A DNA stretch of 9,830 bases from Oscillospiraceae bacterium (GTDB lineage Bacteria > Bacillota > Clostridia > Oscillospirales > Ruminococcaceae). How positions within the stretch are numbered: the first letter of the stretch is position 1; every line of letters starts with the position of its first letter. The DNA is taken from NCBI GenBank assembly GCA_029098085.1, contig JAQXNQ010000249.1, forward strand, positions 1 through 9,830. Reading direction: 5' to 3'. The notes below the pieces were generated by a model that was not told the DNA's origin, did not search any database, and worked only from the letters and a program-made list of their open reading frames with translations. Both the position numbers and the translations under genes were made by a program. Shown in pieces: positions 1-6,949 of this stretch.

Positions 1-439
1 CCTGCTCCAAATCCAAAAACAGCGTTGTACCTGCTCCGTTATATAGCCCATCCATTGTCTTTTTAAGAACGCTGCTATCTTCGCACTCGCGTTCAGTGCT
101 GTAATTGTAATAGCCAAAATCGTCCCGATTGCGGAAGATTGAAGTACCTATCGTGTACTTGCTTAGAAGAAATCCGTTTGTATCGAGCGCATACCAAGGT
201 ACTTCATAGCTCGTTCCATCCTCGGTATAAACGCCGTAATACACCACATCGTTCGTCTGTATGCCGCCTGTGCCAAGTTGGATTTCCGCGGATCCACCAC
301 TAGCTCCCTCGGCAAAGGCAACCGTCGGCAGCAGACTCAGGCAGAGCGCAAGGCTCAGCAGCAAAGAAAGGGCTTTTCTGCCCCAGCGGGTACCCGCCTG
401 GGCATGGGTATGCACCCGTGCCGGTGTTCTTCTGTTCAT
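1..439 (-). CDS. Secreted cell-surface protein, DUF6273-like N-terminus (partial, runs off left edge)
   Basis: Translating the minus strand from the ATG at 439-437 gives 146 complete codons open to the window edge, so only the N-terminus is present. The ATG follows an AAGGAGGAA ribosome site by a few bases. Residues 1-22 are basic (RR, RK). Residues 23-43 form a hydrophobic signal-peptide core ending AFA, with probable cleavage after Ala43 and export through Sec. The mature part begins with a small Gly/Ser-rich linker, followed by a segment with 'VPWYALD', 'GFLLSKYTIG' and a later 'DSSVLKKTMDGLYN'. This resembles DUF6273 modules of large Firmicutes surface proteins; that match is from memory and moderate. 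The gene starts 18 bp after the DUF2442 gene and may be co-transcribed with it. The mature portion looks more AT-rich than the signal-peptide region and the neighbouring genes. The substrate or ligand is unknown. Confidence 0.8.
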   Translation of the reverse strand, partial: MNRRTPARVHTHAQAGTRWGRKALSLLLSLALCLSLLPTVAFAEGASGGSAEIQLGTGGIQTNDVVYYGVYTEDGTSYEVPWYALDTNGFLLSKYTIGTSIFRNRDDFGYYNYSTERECEDSSVLKKTMDGLYNGAGTTLFLDLEQ

Positions 440-457
440 AAAAATTCCTCCTTGTTC

Positions 458-709
458 TTATTCGGTGGTGTGTTCCCGCTCCGCCATGGCGGGCAGCCCG
501 TCGTGGCTGATCTCCACAACATTGCCGAAGCGGACAAAGATGCCGTTGGTGACCGCGCTGTTCCAGACCTCCGGGTCAGAAAGCGGGCGAAACCGGGTCT
601 TATCCAGATACGGCTTTATGTCCAGCAGCAAACGGGCCCCGGACACAAAATCCACCTGCAATCTGTAGTCCGACACCGGTTCGACGGCTGTAAGATACCT
701 TCGTTCCAA
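458..709 (-). CDS. DUF2442 domain protein, 83 aa, TTG start
   Basis: A short minus-strand protein that fits the compact DUF2442 family (about 80 aa). It has 'VSDYRLQVDFVSGARLLLDI', the 'PYLDKTRFRPLSDPEVWNSA' segment and a C-terminal 'VRFGNVVEISHDGLPAMAE'. The frame is open back to an ATG at 799, but that extension would cross the LuxR terminator hairpin. The TTG at 709-707 has a GGGGG ribosome site (AAAGGGGGC) about 6 nt upstream and gives the normal family length, so it is preferred. Some DUF2442 proteins are paired with DUF4160 proteins as putative toxin-antitoxin partners, but no DUF4160 gene is seen here. I saw no clear promoter between the LuxR terminator and this gene. The function is unknown. 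Confidence 0.8.
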   Translation of the reverse strand: MERRYLTAVEPVSDYRLQVDFVSGARLLLDIKPYLDKTRFRPLSDPEVWNSAVTNGIFVRFGNVVEISHDGLPAMAEREHTTE

Positions 710-740
710 ATATGAGCCCCCTTTCTCGGCTTTTCCGAAG

Positions 741-777
741 ATAAAAAATCCACCGTACAACCATTGTACGGCGGATT
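741..777 (-). terminator. Rho-independent terminator of the LuxR-family gene
   Basis: Read on the minus strand, AATCC(G)CCGTACAA, loop TGG, TTGTACGG(T)GGATT forms a 14-bp stem (arms 764-777 and 747-760, one G-U pair at 772/752). It is followed directly by a run of T ending in TTTTTTAT. It lies 26 bp downstream of the regulator's stop codon and separates that gene from the DUF2442 gene. Confidence 0.9.
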
Positions 778-802
778 CTGAAAAATAAACATTAACCAAA
801 GG

Positions 803-3283
803 TTAGGTTTTTTGCAGAAGCAGCTCGGCAAGCTGCTTTCTCTTGGTTCGGGTGTCGCCCTCGATGTGCAGCTTGGAATAGATCTGATTCACATACTGCT
901 TGACGCTGCCCTCGGAGAGAAACAGCCTTTCCGCGATCTCGCGGTTGGTCAGGTGCTCTGCCATCAGAAGCACGATCTTGTATTCCCGCTCCGTCAGAGC
1001 GGCAAACATCCCGGGGCGGCCGGAGCTGCTTCTGCGCTGCTGCGCCGCTTCCCCCAGCTCCACGATTTTCTGCACGAAATCGCTCTGGATTTCCTGGGCG
1101 AGCAGGGGCTTCAGATAACGGTAGTTCTCCACAAAAGGCATGATAAAGCCGTCCGGCTTCCCGTCGGCAAGGGCCCGGGCCAGCAGCTCGCGAGCCTCCT
1201 GAGGCTTGCCCAGCAGTCCGTATGCCGCAGCCGCCTGGATGCGGGCATGCAGCGCCACCAGCGCGTAGTGCATGGCATCGCACACGGGAAGCTGCTCCTC
1301 GCAGCGGCCGATGACCTTGGCGTAAGCGCCCTGCGCCAGATACACCTGATTCTCAATCAGCTCCATCATGGGCTTGCCCGGCGCGAGGAAGTGGATGGTG
1401 GAGAGCTGATGCTCGGCGAAAATGGGCGGAATTTTGTCCGCCTCGCCCAGCAGCGCGTGGTAATAGGCGCTGGTCGCGCTCCACATGTTGATCCATACGG
1501 CGTCGTGAAGACGCAGCAGCTCCTCGCGGCGCTGCTCAAAGGAATACCGCTGCTCCACATCCGTATACAGGGAAAGCCGCCATGCAAGGAAGTCGCAGCA
1601 AAGCACCATGTTCACCTGTCCGTTGCCCTCGATCTGGGCATAGGCGCGCTCCAGCTCGATGTGCGCGTCGGTGAAACGGCCCTGCATGAAGGACGCCTCC
1701 GCCCGCATGATGGTTTCCGCGCCCTGTCCGTGGTTGCCTGTTACCTTATAATAATGGGGCATGCAGTCGTCCATCTCGGCCAGCTCGCTCTGCAGCTCTC
1801 CCGGCGCACGATAGAACATCATCAGGACGGACGGCGAGCCGAAGGTCCAGCCGCCGCTGTTCTGGATGCTGATGGAAAGGCGGGACATCTGGCTGCTGGC
1901 GCTGCGGTGCAGGCGGCTCATGGCGCTGATGTCGTTGTAGCAGAGGAAGCTCATGATCAGGTCGCACTCGCCCAGCAGGTTGCCCCGTTCCTCCTCCGGC
2001 AGCTCCGTGTGCTCCTCAATGGAGGTCAGCAGGAGGACCTTCAGCTGCATCATCTTCGGAATCTGCCGCCAGGTGAACATCCGGCGCATCAGCACCAGGA
2101 GCGACAGAGGATGCGCCTTCAGCACCTCGGCGGGACACTCCTCAATGGCCGAGAGCACGACCTGCGGATCCAGCGAGGAGAGCAGAATGCCCGCATCCTT
2201 TTGGATGACGCGCAGCAGGGCGTCGAAATTTCCGCTCCGCCGGAAAGAGAAGATGGCGTGCAGATACTGGCCGTGGTTTTCGTACCACAGTCCGAAGTGC
2301 TCCAGATAAAGCGACTGTTTTTCCTTTTCCAGCATCCGGAATCTGCGCTCGGCACATTCCTTCATCATGTGGTGGAAGCGGAAGGTCACGCCGTCCGGCA
2401 GACATTTGACAAAGGCGTTCTGCTCGGTCAGTACCGAAAGCAGCTTTTCCGCGTCGTCGTCCTCCGTGACGAAGCGCGCCATTTCCACGGTAAACTCATC
2501 GGCAAGTCCCATGACCGCCAGAAACACCTGCTGCTTCTCGGGAAGCGGATCGATCATGGCGGCGGTGAAGGTGGAATAGATATCGGAGTTGCGGTCGGGC
2601 AGCGCGCCGCGCTCGGAGAGGGTCCGCAGGTTCAGATAGACGGCGGAAAACCAGCCCTCGCTGGAATAGAGCAGGGCTTCCACCTGCGCATCGGAAAGCT
2701 CGGTGCCGCACCGGTGCGCATAAGTGGCAAGCTCAGTGTAATTCAGCCGCAGGTGCTCGGTGCCGATCTGGTAAACCTTGCTCCCCAGCCGGACGGTTTC
2801 CCCGGCGGGCAGGAACCGGTCCCGGCTGGCCACGATCAGGTGCACGTTGCCCGGCATACGATTGGCAAGAAGGCAGAGAAAATCGGAAACGCGGTCGTCC
2901 GTCAACAGGTGAAAGTCGTCAACAAAGATATAGCAGGGCGTTTCTCCTGCCAGCTCATGGCAGAGATCATCCGCCAGCAGTCCCCCGCCGGCGGCATCGG
3001 TGGGGCAGGTATAATCCCGCAGGAAGTCAAAGCCCGCCCGGACAAAGGCGGTCTGCACGCTTTTCCAGAAGATCTCAAGGTTATCGGAATACACGCTGAT
3101 GCGGATGACGTGCAGCTCTTCCGTTTTGGCGCGCTGCTCCAGATACCAGTTCACGGCCGTTGTTTTGCCATAGCCCATCGGTGCCACCACCGTGGTCAGG
3201 GCGCAGCGGGAGATGGGCCGCAGGCTCTCCTGCAATCGCTCGGATATGTAAATGGTATTCAGGTTCCATTTCGGTTTTGGCAT
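803..3283 (-). CDS. LuxR-family transcriptional regulator, MalT-like STAND ATPase
   Basis: An 826-aa protein with the MalT-type layout. An N-terminal NTPase carries a Walker A at about residues 33-42 (VAPMGYGKTT), a Walker B at about 118-123 (YIFVDD) and a sensor-like ASRDR at about 152-156. A long helical middle, probably TPR-like, spans about 320-740. A C-terminal LuxR helix-turn-helix begins at about residue 763 (LTEREYKIVLLMAEHLTNRE, then LFLSEGSVKQYVNQIYSKL). Such proteins switch on ATP and inducer binding and activate nearby genes. The ATG at 3283 sits 6 nt after TGAGGTG. An in-frame GTG three codons upstream (3292) overlaps that site and is less likely. The gene is divergent from a solute-binding lipoprotein gene, which is its most likely target. 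The inducer is unknown. Confidence 0.93.
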   Translation of the reverse strand: MPKPKWNLNTIYISERLQESLRPISRCALTTVVAPMGYGKTTAVNWYLEQRAKTEELHVIRISVYSDNLEIFWKSVQTAFVRAGFDFLRDYTCPTDAAGGGLLADDLCHELAGETPCYIFVDDFHLLTDDRVSDFLCLLANRMPGNVHLIVASRDRFLPAGETVRLGSKVYQIGTEHLRLNYTELATYAHRCGTELSDAQVEALLYSSEGWFSAVYLNLRTLSERGALPDRNSDIYSTFTAAMIDPLPEKQQVFLAVMGLADEFTVEMARFVTEDDDAEKLLSVLTEQNAFVKCLPDGVTFRFHHMMKECAERRFRMLEKEKQSLYLEHFGLWYENHGQYLHAIFSFRRSGNFDALLRVIQKDAGILLSSLDPQVVLSAIEECPAEVLKAHPLSLLVLMRRMFTWRQIPKMMQLKVLLLTSIEEHTELPEEERGNLLGECDLIMSFLCYNDISAMSRLHRSASSQMSRLSISIQNSGGWTFGSPSVLMMFYRAPGELQSELAEMDDCMPHYYKVTGNHGQGAETIMRAEASFMQGRFTDAHIELERAYAQIEGNGQVNMVLCCDFLAWRLSLYTDVEQRYSFEQRREELLRLHDAVWINMWSATSAYYHALLGEADKIPPIFAEHQLSTIHFLAPGKPMMELIENQVYLAQGAYAKVIGRCEEQLPVCDAMHYALVALHARIQAAAAYGLLGKPQEARELLARALADGKPDGFIMPFVENYRYLKPLLAQEIQSDFVQKIVELGEAAQQRRSSSGRPGMFAALTEREYKIVLLMAEHLTNREIAERLFLSEGSVKQYVNQIYSKLHIEGDTRTKRKQLAELLLQKT

Positions 3284-3437
3284 GATGTTCACCTCAGGCT
3301 CATTCTGTTTGTGTCCGCTTTACGCGGGGACGGCTTTATCGCATCCTGCGGAACTGCACACGGGCGCCCGGACCAGGACGCGCCGGAGATACGGCCACCG
3401 GCGCAGCATTGGCCCACCGTTCTGATGCGATTTTGCA
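3284..3437 (-). promoter_or_regulatory. Structured GC-rich 5' leader of the LuxR-family gene
   Basis: If transcription starts about 7 nt after the -10 box, the untranslated leader is roughly 155 nt. It could be closed by an 8-bp helix between GATGCGAT (3424-3431) and ATCGCATC (3338-3345). Inside are a 7-bp hairpin GCGCCGG/CCGGCGC (3380-3386 with 3398-3404) and the palindrome CGGGCGCCCG (3361-3370). Nearer the gene, CCGC/GCGG flank a TTTAC loop at about 3315-3327. No T-run follows these stems, so attenuation by a classic terminator is not supported. No known riboswitch was recognised. Confidence 0.4.
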
Positions 3438-3443
3438 GCTTCT

Positions 3444-3472
3444 ATTATATATGAATATCCGAAAAGAAGCAA
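3444..3472 (-). promoter_or_regulatory. Sigma-A-type promoter of the LuxR-family gene
   Basis: On the minus strand, TTGCTT (3472-3467), a 17-nt spacer and a perfect TATAAT (3449-3444). The spacing and the -10 box are consensus, and the orientation fits the regulator gene. Confidence 0.75.
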
Positions 3473-3543
3473 GGCATACGGGAAATATTCAGAGATGAAT
3501 TACAAAGAATGTGGATCTTTTATTTGGAATAGCCTTTAGAAAT

Positions 3544-3620
3544 TGGCAGGAACGTCCTGGCCGATGGCAGGAGGGGAGCGGGGTACACCTTAAATTTTGT
3601 CGCTTTCCCCTTAGATTTTG
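3544..3620. repeat. Two pairs of direct repeats with 21-bp period in the divergent intergenic region
   Basis: TGGCAGGA occurs at 3544-3551 and again at 3565-3572, exactly 21 bp apart. CCTTAAATTTTG at 3588-3599 recurs as CCTTAGATTTTG at 3609-3620 (11 of 12 identical), also 21 bp apart. Two helical turns would place both copies on the same DNA face, as expected for activator or repressor half-sites. They lie between the divergent LuxR promoter and the solute-binding protein gene. Calling them operators is an inference. Confidence 0.5.
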
Positions 3621-3629
3621 CATGCCGGC

Positions 3630-3657
3630 TTGTTTTCCCGGGACGATATGATAGGAT
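3630..3657 (+). promoter_or_regulatory. Possible promoter of the solute-binding protein gene
   Basis: TTGTTT (3630-3635), a 16-nt spacer and TAGGAT (3652-3657) form a weak sigma-A-like pair just downstream of the direct repeats, a layout suited to an activator-dependent promoter. An alternative is TTACAC (3700-3705) with TAAATA (3725-3730), but its 19-nt spacing is long. The choice is uncertain. Confidence 0.35.
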
Positions 3658-3772
3658 AAAAGCAGAACGTGATCAATCGAAAATAAAAATACGTTTTTGT
3701 TACACGTTTCCCCTTCCCGCACGCTAAATATATAAAACCCAATCCGCTTCATTTCTTTCAGGAGGTACCATC

Positions 3773-5047
3773 ATGAAAAAAAGAATTGCCCTTATGGCCG
3801 CTGCCGGGATGGCAGCTCTTGCCCTCAGCTCCTGCTCTCACTCCTCTTCGGCTGCCGTGACCGTTTATATTGTGGACACAGAAGCGCTGTATGTCGACGC
3901 CCTGAAGGCCTGTCAAAAGGATTATCCGAAAATTTCTCTTACTGTTGCAACTTTTGAAAGCTACGACAAGCTGAACAGCAAGCTGAATACCGACATGAGA
4001 AGCGGAGAAGGGCCGGATCTGCTTCTCTATAACAGCCTGTACAGCGGCATTGATCCGATGAAGCTGGCAGAAAACGGCACCTTCCTGCCGCTGGATTCCC
4101 ATACACGTTCGCTGGAGCAGACCGTCCTGCTGGAAAGCGGGGTATATGACGAAACCCAGTACTTCCTGCCCCTGAGCTGGAACATCCTGCAGGGGTACAG
4201 TACCGAACGCTTTATGACCGAACAGGGCTATGATCAGACCGACCTCTACACCGCCCTGGTGCGCGAATCGGAGCGTCTCGCAGAGGACGGCGGGATCGCA
4301 CCCTGCACCCTGCAGTTTTTCCGGACGGATGCGCTGAATTTTATGCTGGAAACAGCCGGTGTGGATCTCTTTGAGGGGGACCGGGTCCGCGCCGATAAGA
4401 CGGAGGTACAGGAAGTCGCCGGGTTTGTGAAAATGTTCTACGACAATATGGACAAGATCGGCAGCATTGCGAAGCGATACAACAATGACCTGGCCGGCGC
4501 CGCATCGCATTTTTCCTTCCTGCTGGAGAACTTTTCGTTCATGAATAATCTCCGCTACTACCAGTCGGTGTATCCCAATCTGCTGGGAGAGACGATGGTG
4601 TTTATGCCGTTTGATCACCTTACGGACGAAGGTATGACCGCTCAGATCATCCAGTACGGCGCGATCAACGCCAACACCAAACAGGAGGACGCCGCCTGGA
4701 AGGTGCTCAAGTACCTGTATGATTACCCCTCCACCATGCTCTTTGCCAAATATGACATAGAAGCCGCCTGCTATGCCCCGGTCAACCCCGATTCCTTTGA
4801 TTCCTGTCTCCATGAGCTGACCACGTTTGAGGGACAGGGGCCCGGAAAAAAGACGGATCGGTTGAGCGAAGAAAACGCCGAGGTTCTGTGGCAGATCTCC
4901 GCCGGGATTACCCGGGCGGTCATTCCCAATCCGGCGGTGGGCGCGATTGTACAGGACTGCATGAAGCCCTATCTGACCGGTGCCGTTGATTTTGACGGCT
5001 GCTATGATGCACTGATCGAAAAGCTGGAACTGTATCTGGCTAAATAA
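3773..5047 (+). CDS. Extracellular solute-binding lipoprotein (family 1-like), no permease genes beside it
   Basis: A 424-aa protein with a lipoprotein signal: MKKR, a hydrophobic Ala/Leu core, then LSSC with the lipidated cysteine at residue 21. The mature part resembles family 1 (sugar-type) ABC substrate-binding proteins: an early 'VTVYIVDTEALYVDAL' strand-helix, 'GEGPDLLLYNSLY' (the usual 'PDv' hinge strand), 'FLPLSWNILQGYSTERF', and a late 'DAAWKVLKYLYDY' helix typical of the family. A strong CAGGAGGT site lies 8 nt upstream of the ATG. It would sit on the outer membrane face and deliver a ligand to an ABC importer or sense one. No permease or ATPase gene flanks it, so it may work with distant transporter genes. 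The divergent MalT-like regulator suggests that expression depends on substrate. The ligand cannot be told from sequence. Confidence 0.85.
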   Translation: MKKRIALMAAAGMAALALSSCSHSSSAAVTVYIVDTEALYVDALKACQKDYPKISLTVATFESYDKLNSKLNTDMRSGEGPDLLLYNSLYSGIDPMKLAENGTFLPLDSHTRSLEQTVLLESGVYDETQYFLPLSWNILQGYSTERFMTEQGYDQTDLYTALVRESERLAEDGGIAPCTLQFFRTDALNFMLETAGVDLFEGDRVRADKTEVQEVAGFVKMFYDNMDKIGSIAKRYNNDLAGAASHFSFLLENFSFMNNLRYYQSVYPNLLGETMVFMPFDHLTDEGMTAQIIQYGAINANTKQEDAAWKVLKYLYDYPSTMLFAKYDIEAACYAPVNPDSFDSCLHELTTFEGQGPGKKTDRLSEENAEVLWQISAGITRAVIPNPAVGAIVQDCMKPYLTGAVDFDGCYDALIEKLELYLAK

Positions 5048-5058
5048 AAAGGGAACAG

Positions 5059-5087
5059 TTGCAAAGAGGAAGCTTTTACGGTATAAT
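5059..5087 (+). promoter_or_regulatory. Sigma-A-type promoter of hydG
   Basis: TTGCAA (5059-5064), a 17-nt spacer and TATAAT (5082-5087), near consensus. It begins 12 bp after the lipoprotein gene's stop codon, so hydG has its own start even though no terminator separates the two genes. Confidence 0.8.
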
Positions 5088-5096
5088 GGAGAGGAC

Positions 5097-5154
5097 TTCC
5101 CGGTCCGGGAATCCGCATCACGGTTATACGCATCCCAAGGGTGTGTCCTATAAC
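5097..5154 (+). promoter_or_regulatory. hydG leader: palindrome plus bulged hairpin
   Basis: TTCCCGG-T-CCGGGAA (5097-5111) is a perfect odd palindrome just past the expected transcription start, in the position of a repressor operator. Further on, GTTATA (5123-5128) pairs with TATAAC (5149-5154). Within it CGCA (5129-5132) pairs with TGTG (5142-5145, one G-U) and CC with GG around a CAAG loop, leaving a T bulge and a TCC bulge. The ribosome site (AAAGGAA near 5192) is outside the hairpin. No known riboswitch or Rex-type box was recognised. Confidence 0.4.
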
Positions 5155-5207
5155 AAAATCTCTAAAGGGGAAGAAACATCTGACCCTGAAGAAAGGAATG
5201 GAAGCAA

Positions 5208-6656
5208 ATGGCAATCTATGACCCCAAGTCCCTGCGCGCGGAGGAATTCATCAACCATGAGGAAATCCTCGAAACCCTTCGGTACGCCGAAGAAAACAAG
5301 CACAATGTTGAGCTGATCGACCGCCTTCTGGAAAAAGCAAAGCCGAAGAAGACTGCGGCCGGCGTTCACTGTGAAGGCCTGACCCACCGGGAGGCCTCTG
5401 TTCTGCTGGCCTGTGATATTCCCGAAAAGGTGGAGGAAATGTACCGATTGGCGGAGGAAATCAAGCTGGCCTTTTACGGCAACCGCATCGTCATGTTCGC
5501 CCCGCTCTACCTGTCCAACTACTGCGTCAACGGCTGTGTCTACTGTCCCTATCACCTGAAGAACAAGCACATCTGCCGCAAAAAGCTGACGCAGGAGGAG
5601 ATCAAAAACGAGGTCATCGCCCTGCAGGACATGGGGCACAAGCGTCTGGCCATTGAATCCGGCGAGGATCCGGTCAACAATCCCATCGAATACATTCTGG
5701 AGTCCATTCAGACCATCTACAGCATCCAGCATAAAAACGGCGCCATCCGCCGGGTAAATGTCAATATTGCGGCCACCACCGTAGAGAACTACCGCAAGCT
5801 GAAGGATGCCGGCATCGGTACCTATATTCTGTTCCAGGAGACCTACCACAAGGAAAGCTATCTCAAGCTGCACCCCACCGGCCCCAAGCATGATTACGAC
5901 TACCACACCGAGGCCATGGACCGGGCCATGGAAGGCGGCATCGATGATGTGGGACTGGGCGTCCTGTTCGGTCTGGAGCTGTACAAGTACGAGTTTGCCG
6001 GTCTGCTGATGCATGCCGAACATCTGGAAGCCGCCCACGGCGTTGGGCCGCACACCATCAGCGTGCCCCGGATCAAACGGGCGGATGACATCGATCCCGA
6101 TGTCTTTGACAACGGCATCTCGGACGAAATGTTCCTGAAAATCATCGCCTGCATCCGCATCGCCGTTCCCTATACCGGCATGATCATCTCCACCCGGGAA
6201 TCCCAGGCCGTCCGGGAAAGAGCCCTGCAGGTGGGCATCTCCCAGATCAGCGGCGCTTCCCGCACATCGGTGGGTGGCTATACCGAGGAAGAACGTCCCC
6301 ACGATTCCGAGCAGTTTGATGTATCCGACCAGCGCACACTGGATGAAGTCGTCCGCTGGCTGATGGAAATGGACTTCATTCCCTCCTTCTGCACGGCCTG
6401 CTACCGGGAAGGGCGAACCGGAGACCGCTTCATGAGCCTGTGCAAAACCGGTCAGATTCAGAACTGCTGCCATCCCAACGCCCTGATGACCCTGACCGAA
6501 TTCCTGACGGACTACGCTTCCGAAGAAACCCGGAAGGTGGGCTATCCGCTGATCGAAAAGGAGCTGACCCGGATCCCCAAGGAAAAGGTCAGACAGATCG
6601 CCCGGGAGCATATCGAAGACATCAAGGCCTCCAACCGCCGGGATTTCCGGTTCTGA
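5208..6656 (+). CDS. hydG: [FeFe] hydrogenase H-cluster radical SAM maturase HydG
   Basis: A 482-aa protein of usual HydG length. HydG uses S-adenosylmethionine to cleave tyrosine, releasing p-cresol and making the CO and CN ligands, delivered as an Fe-CO-CN synthon, of the hydrogenase H-cluster. The radical SAM cluster motif Cx3Cx2C is at Cys106, Cys110 and Cys113 (NYCVNGCVYC). The HydG-specific C-terminal auxiliary cluster motif Cx2Cx22C is complete at Cys395, Cys398 and Cys421. That motif separates HydG from the tyrosine lyase ThiH and from HydE. The ATG follows AAAGGAA with about 10 nt spacing. The gene stands alone between its own promoter and a terminator. HydE, HydF and the hydrogenase itself are not in the window, as is common in Clostridia with scattered maturases. 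It implies an anaerobic, hydrogen-producing or hydrogen-using metabolism. Confidence 0.95.
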   Translation: MAIYDPKSLRAEEFINHEEILETLRYAEENKHNVELIDRLLEKAKPKKTAAGVHCEGLTHREASVLLACDIPEKVEEMYRLAEEIKLAFYGNRIVMFAPLYLSNYCVNGCVYCPYHLKNKHICRKKLTQEEIKNEVIALQDMGHKRLAIESGEDPVNNPIEYILESIQTIYSIQHKNGAIRRVNVNIAATTVENYRKLKDAGIGTYILFQETYHKESYLKLHPTGPKHDYDYHTEAMDRAMEGGIDDVGLGVLFGLELYKYEFAGLLMHAEHLEAAHGVGPHTISVPRIKRADDIDPDVFDNGISDEMFLKIIACIRIAVPYTGMIISTRESQAVRERALQVGISQISGASRTSVGGYTEEERPHDSEQFDVSDQRTLDEVVRWLMEMDFIPSFCTACYREGRTGDRFMSLCKTGQIQNCCHPNALMTLTEFLTDYASEETRKVGYPLIEKELTRIPKEKVRQIAREHIEDIKASNRRDFRF

Positions 6657-6683
6657 TCAGACTGCTTCCCCAAACATAACCAG

Positions 6684-6725
6684 AATGCCCGGACAGCACT
6701 TCCAAACAGTCTGCCGGGCATTTTC
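6684..6725 (+). terminator. Rho-independent terminator of hydG
   Basis: AATGCCCGG (6684-6692) pairs with CCGGGCATT (6714-6722). Inside, CAG pairs with CTG past a bulged A, and the stem leads into TTTTC. It starts 28 bp after the hydG stop codon. Because the 5' arm is preceded by few A residues, it is mainly directed to the plus strand. Confidence 0.85.
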
Positions 6726-6783
6726 TGCCCTTCCAGTCCGGCATTGGGGGCGGCGCCGCATTTTGATCTCCTTATCCTTTCGC

Positions 6784-6879
6784 CACGGAAATCAATTTTC
6801 AGGCAAGATGAAAGACGCCATGCGATTGTTTGCTTGATTGTGATCATCTGCGTACCGTTTTCGAAAACTGATTTCCGTG
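6784..6879. repeat. 96-bp imperfect inverted repeat in the hydG/T-box intergenic region
   Basis: CACGGAAATCAATTTTC (6784-6800) is matched by GAAAACTGATTTCCGTG (6863-6879), the reverse complement with one mismatch. An inner nested pair, GCAAGATGA (6803-6811) and TCATCTGC (6844-6851), differs by one bulged A. The right arm also overlaps the 12-bp palindrome GTTTTCGAAAAC (6857-6868). No gene is evident inside. It could be a small MITE-like remnant, a hairpin RNA or a binding region. It ends 19 bp before the T-box promoter. Confidence 0.6.
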
Positions 6880-6897
6880 TTGTCCCTCTTTCATCCA

Positions 6898-6926
6898 TTG
6901 ACAACTTCCGCACTTTGTGTTATCCT
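6898..6926 (+). promoter_or_regulatory. Consensus sigma-A promoter of the T-box/metY operon
   Basis: A perfect TTGACA (6898-6903), a 17-nt spacer and TATCCT (6921-6926). Transcription would begin near 6933, about 20 nt before stem I of the T-box leader. Confidence 0.85.
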
Positions 6927-6949
6927 AAGACTTACAGCACAAACATGAT

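Noticed and set aside
285..305. CGCGGATCC and ACTAG near each other, resembling a cloning polylinker
   Set aside because: The stretch is in frame in the secreted protein and encodes an ordinary Ser/Gly linker after the signal peptide. No further vector sequence is visible.
812..3454. An 880-codon plus-strand open frame opposite the LuxR-family gene
   Set aside because: It is the antisense shadow of a GC-rich gene with clear Walker and LuxR motifs. Its His/Gln/Leu-rich translation has no recognisable domain.
3758..4813. A 351-codon minus-strand frame opposite the solute-binding protein gene
   Set aside because: The plus strand encodes a signal peptide, lipobox and family motifs. The minus frame has no domain and runs into the intergenic region without a start signal.
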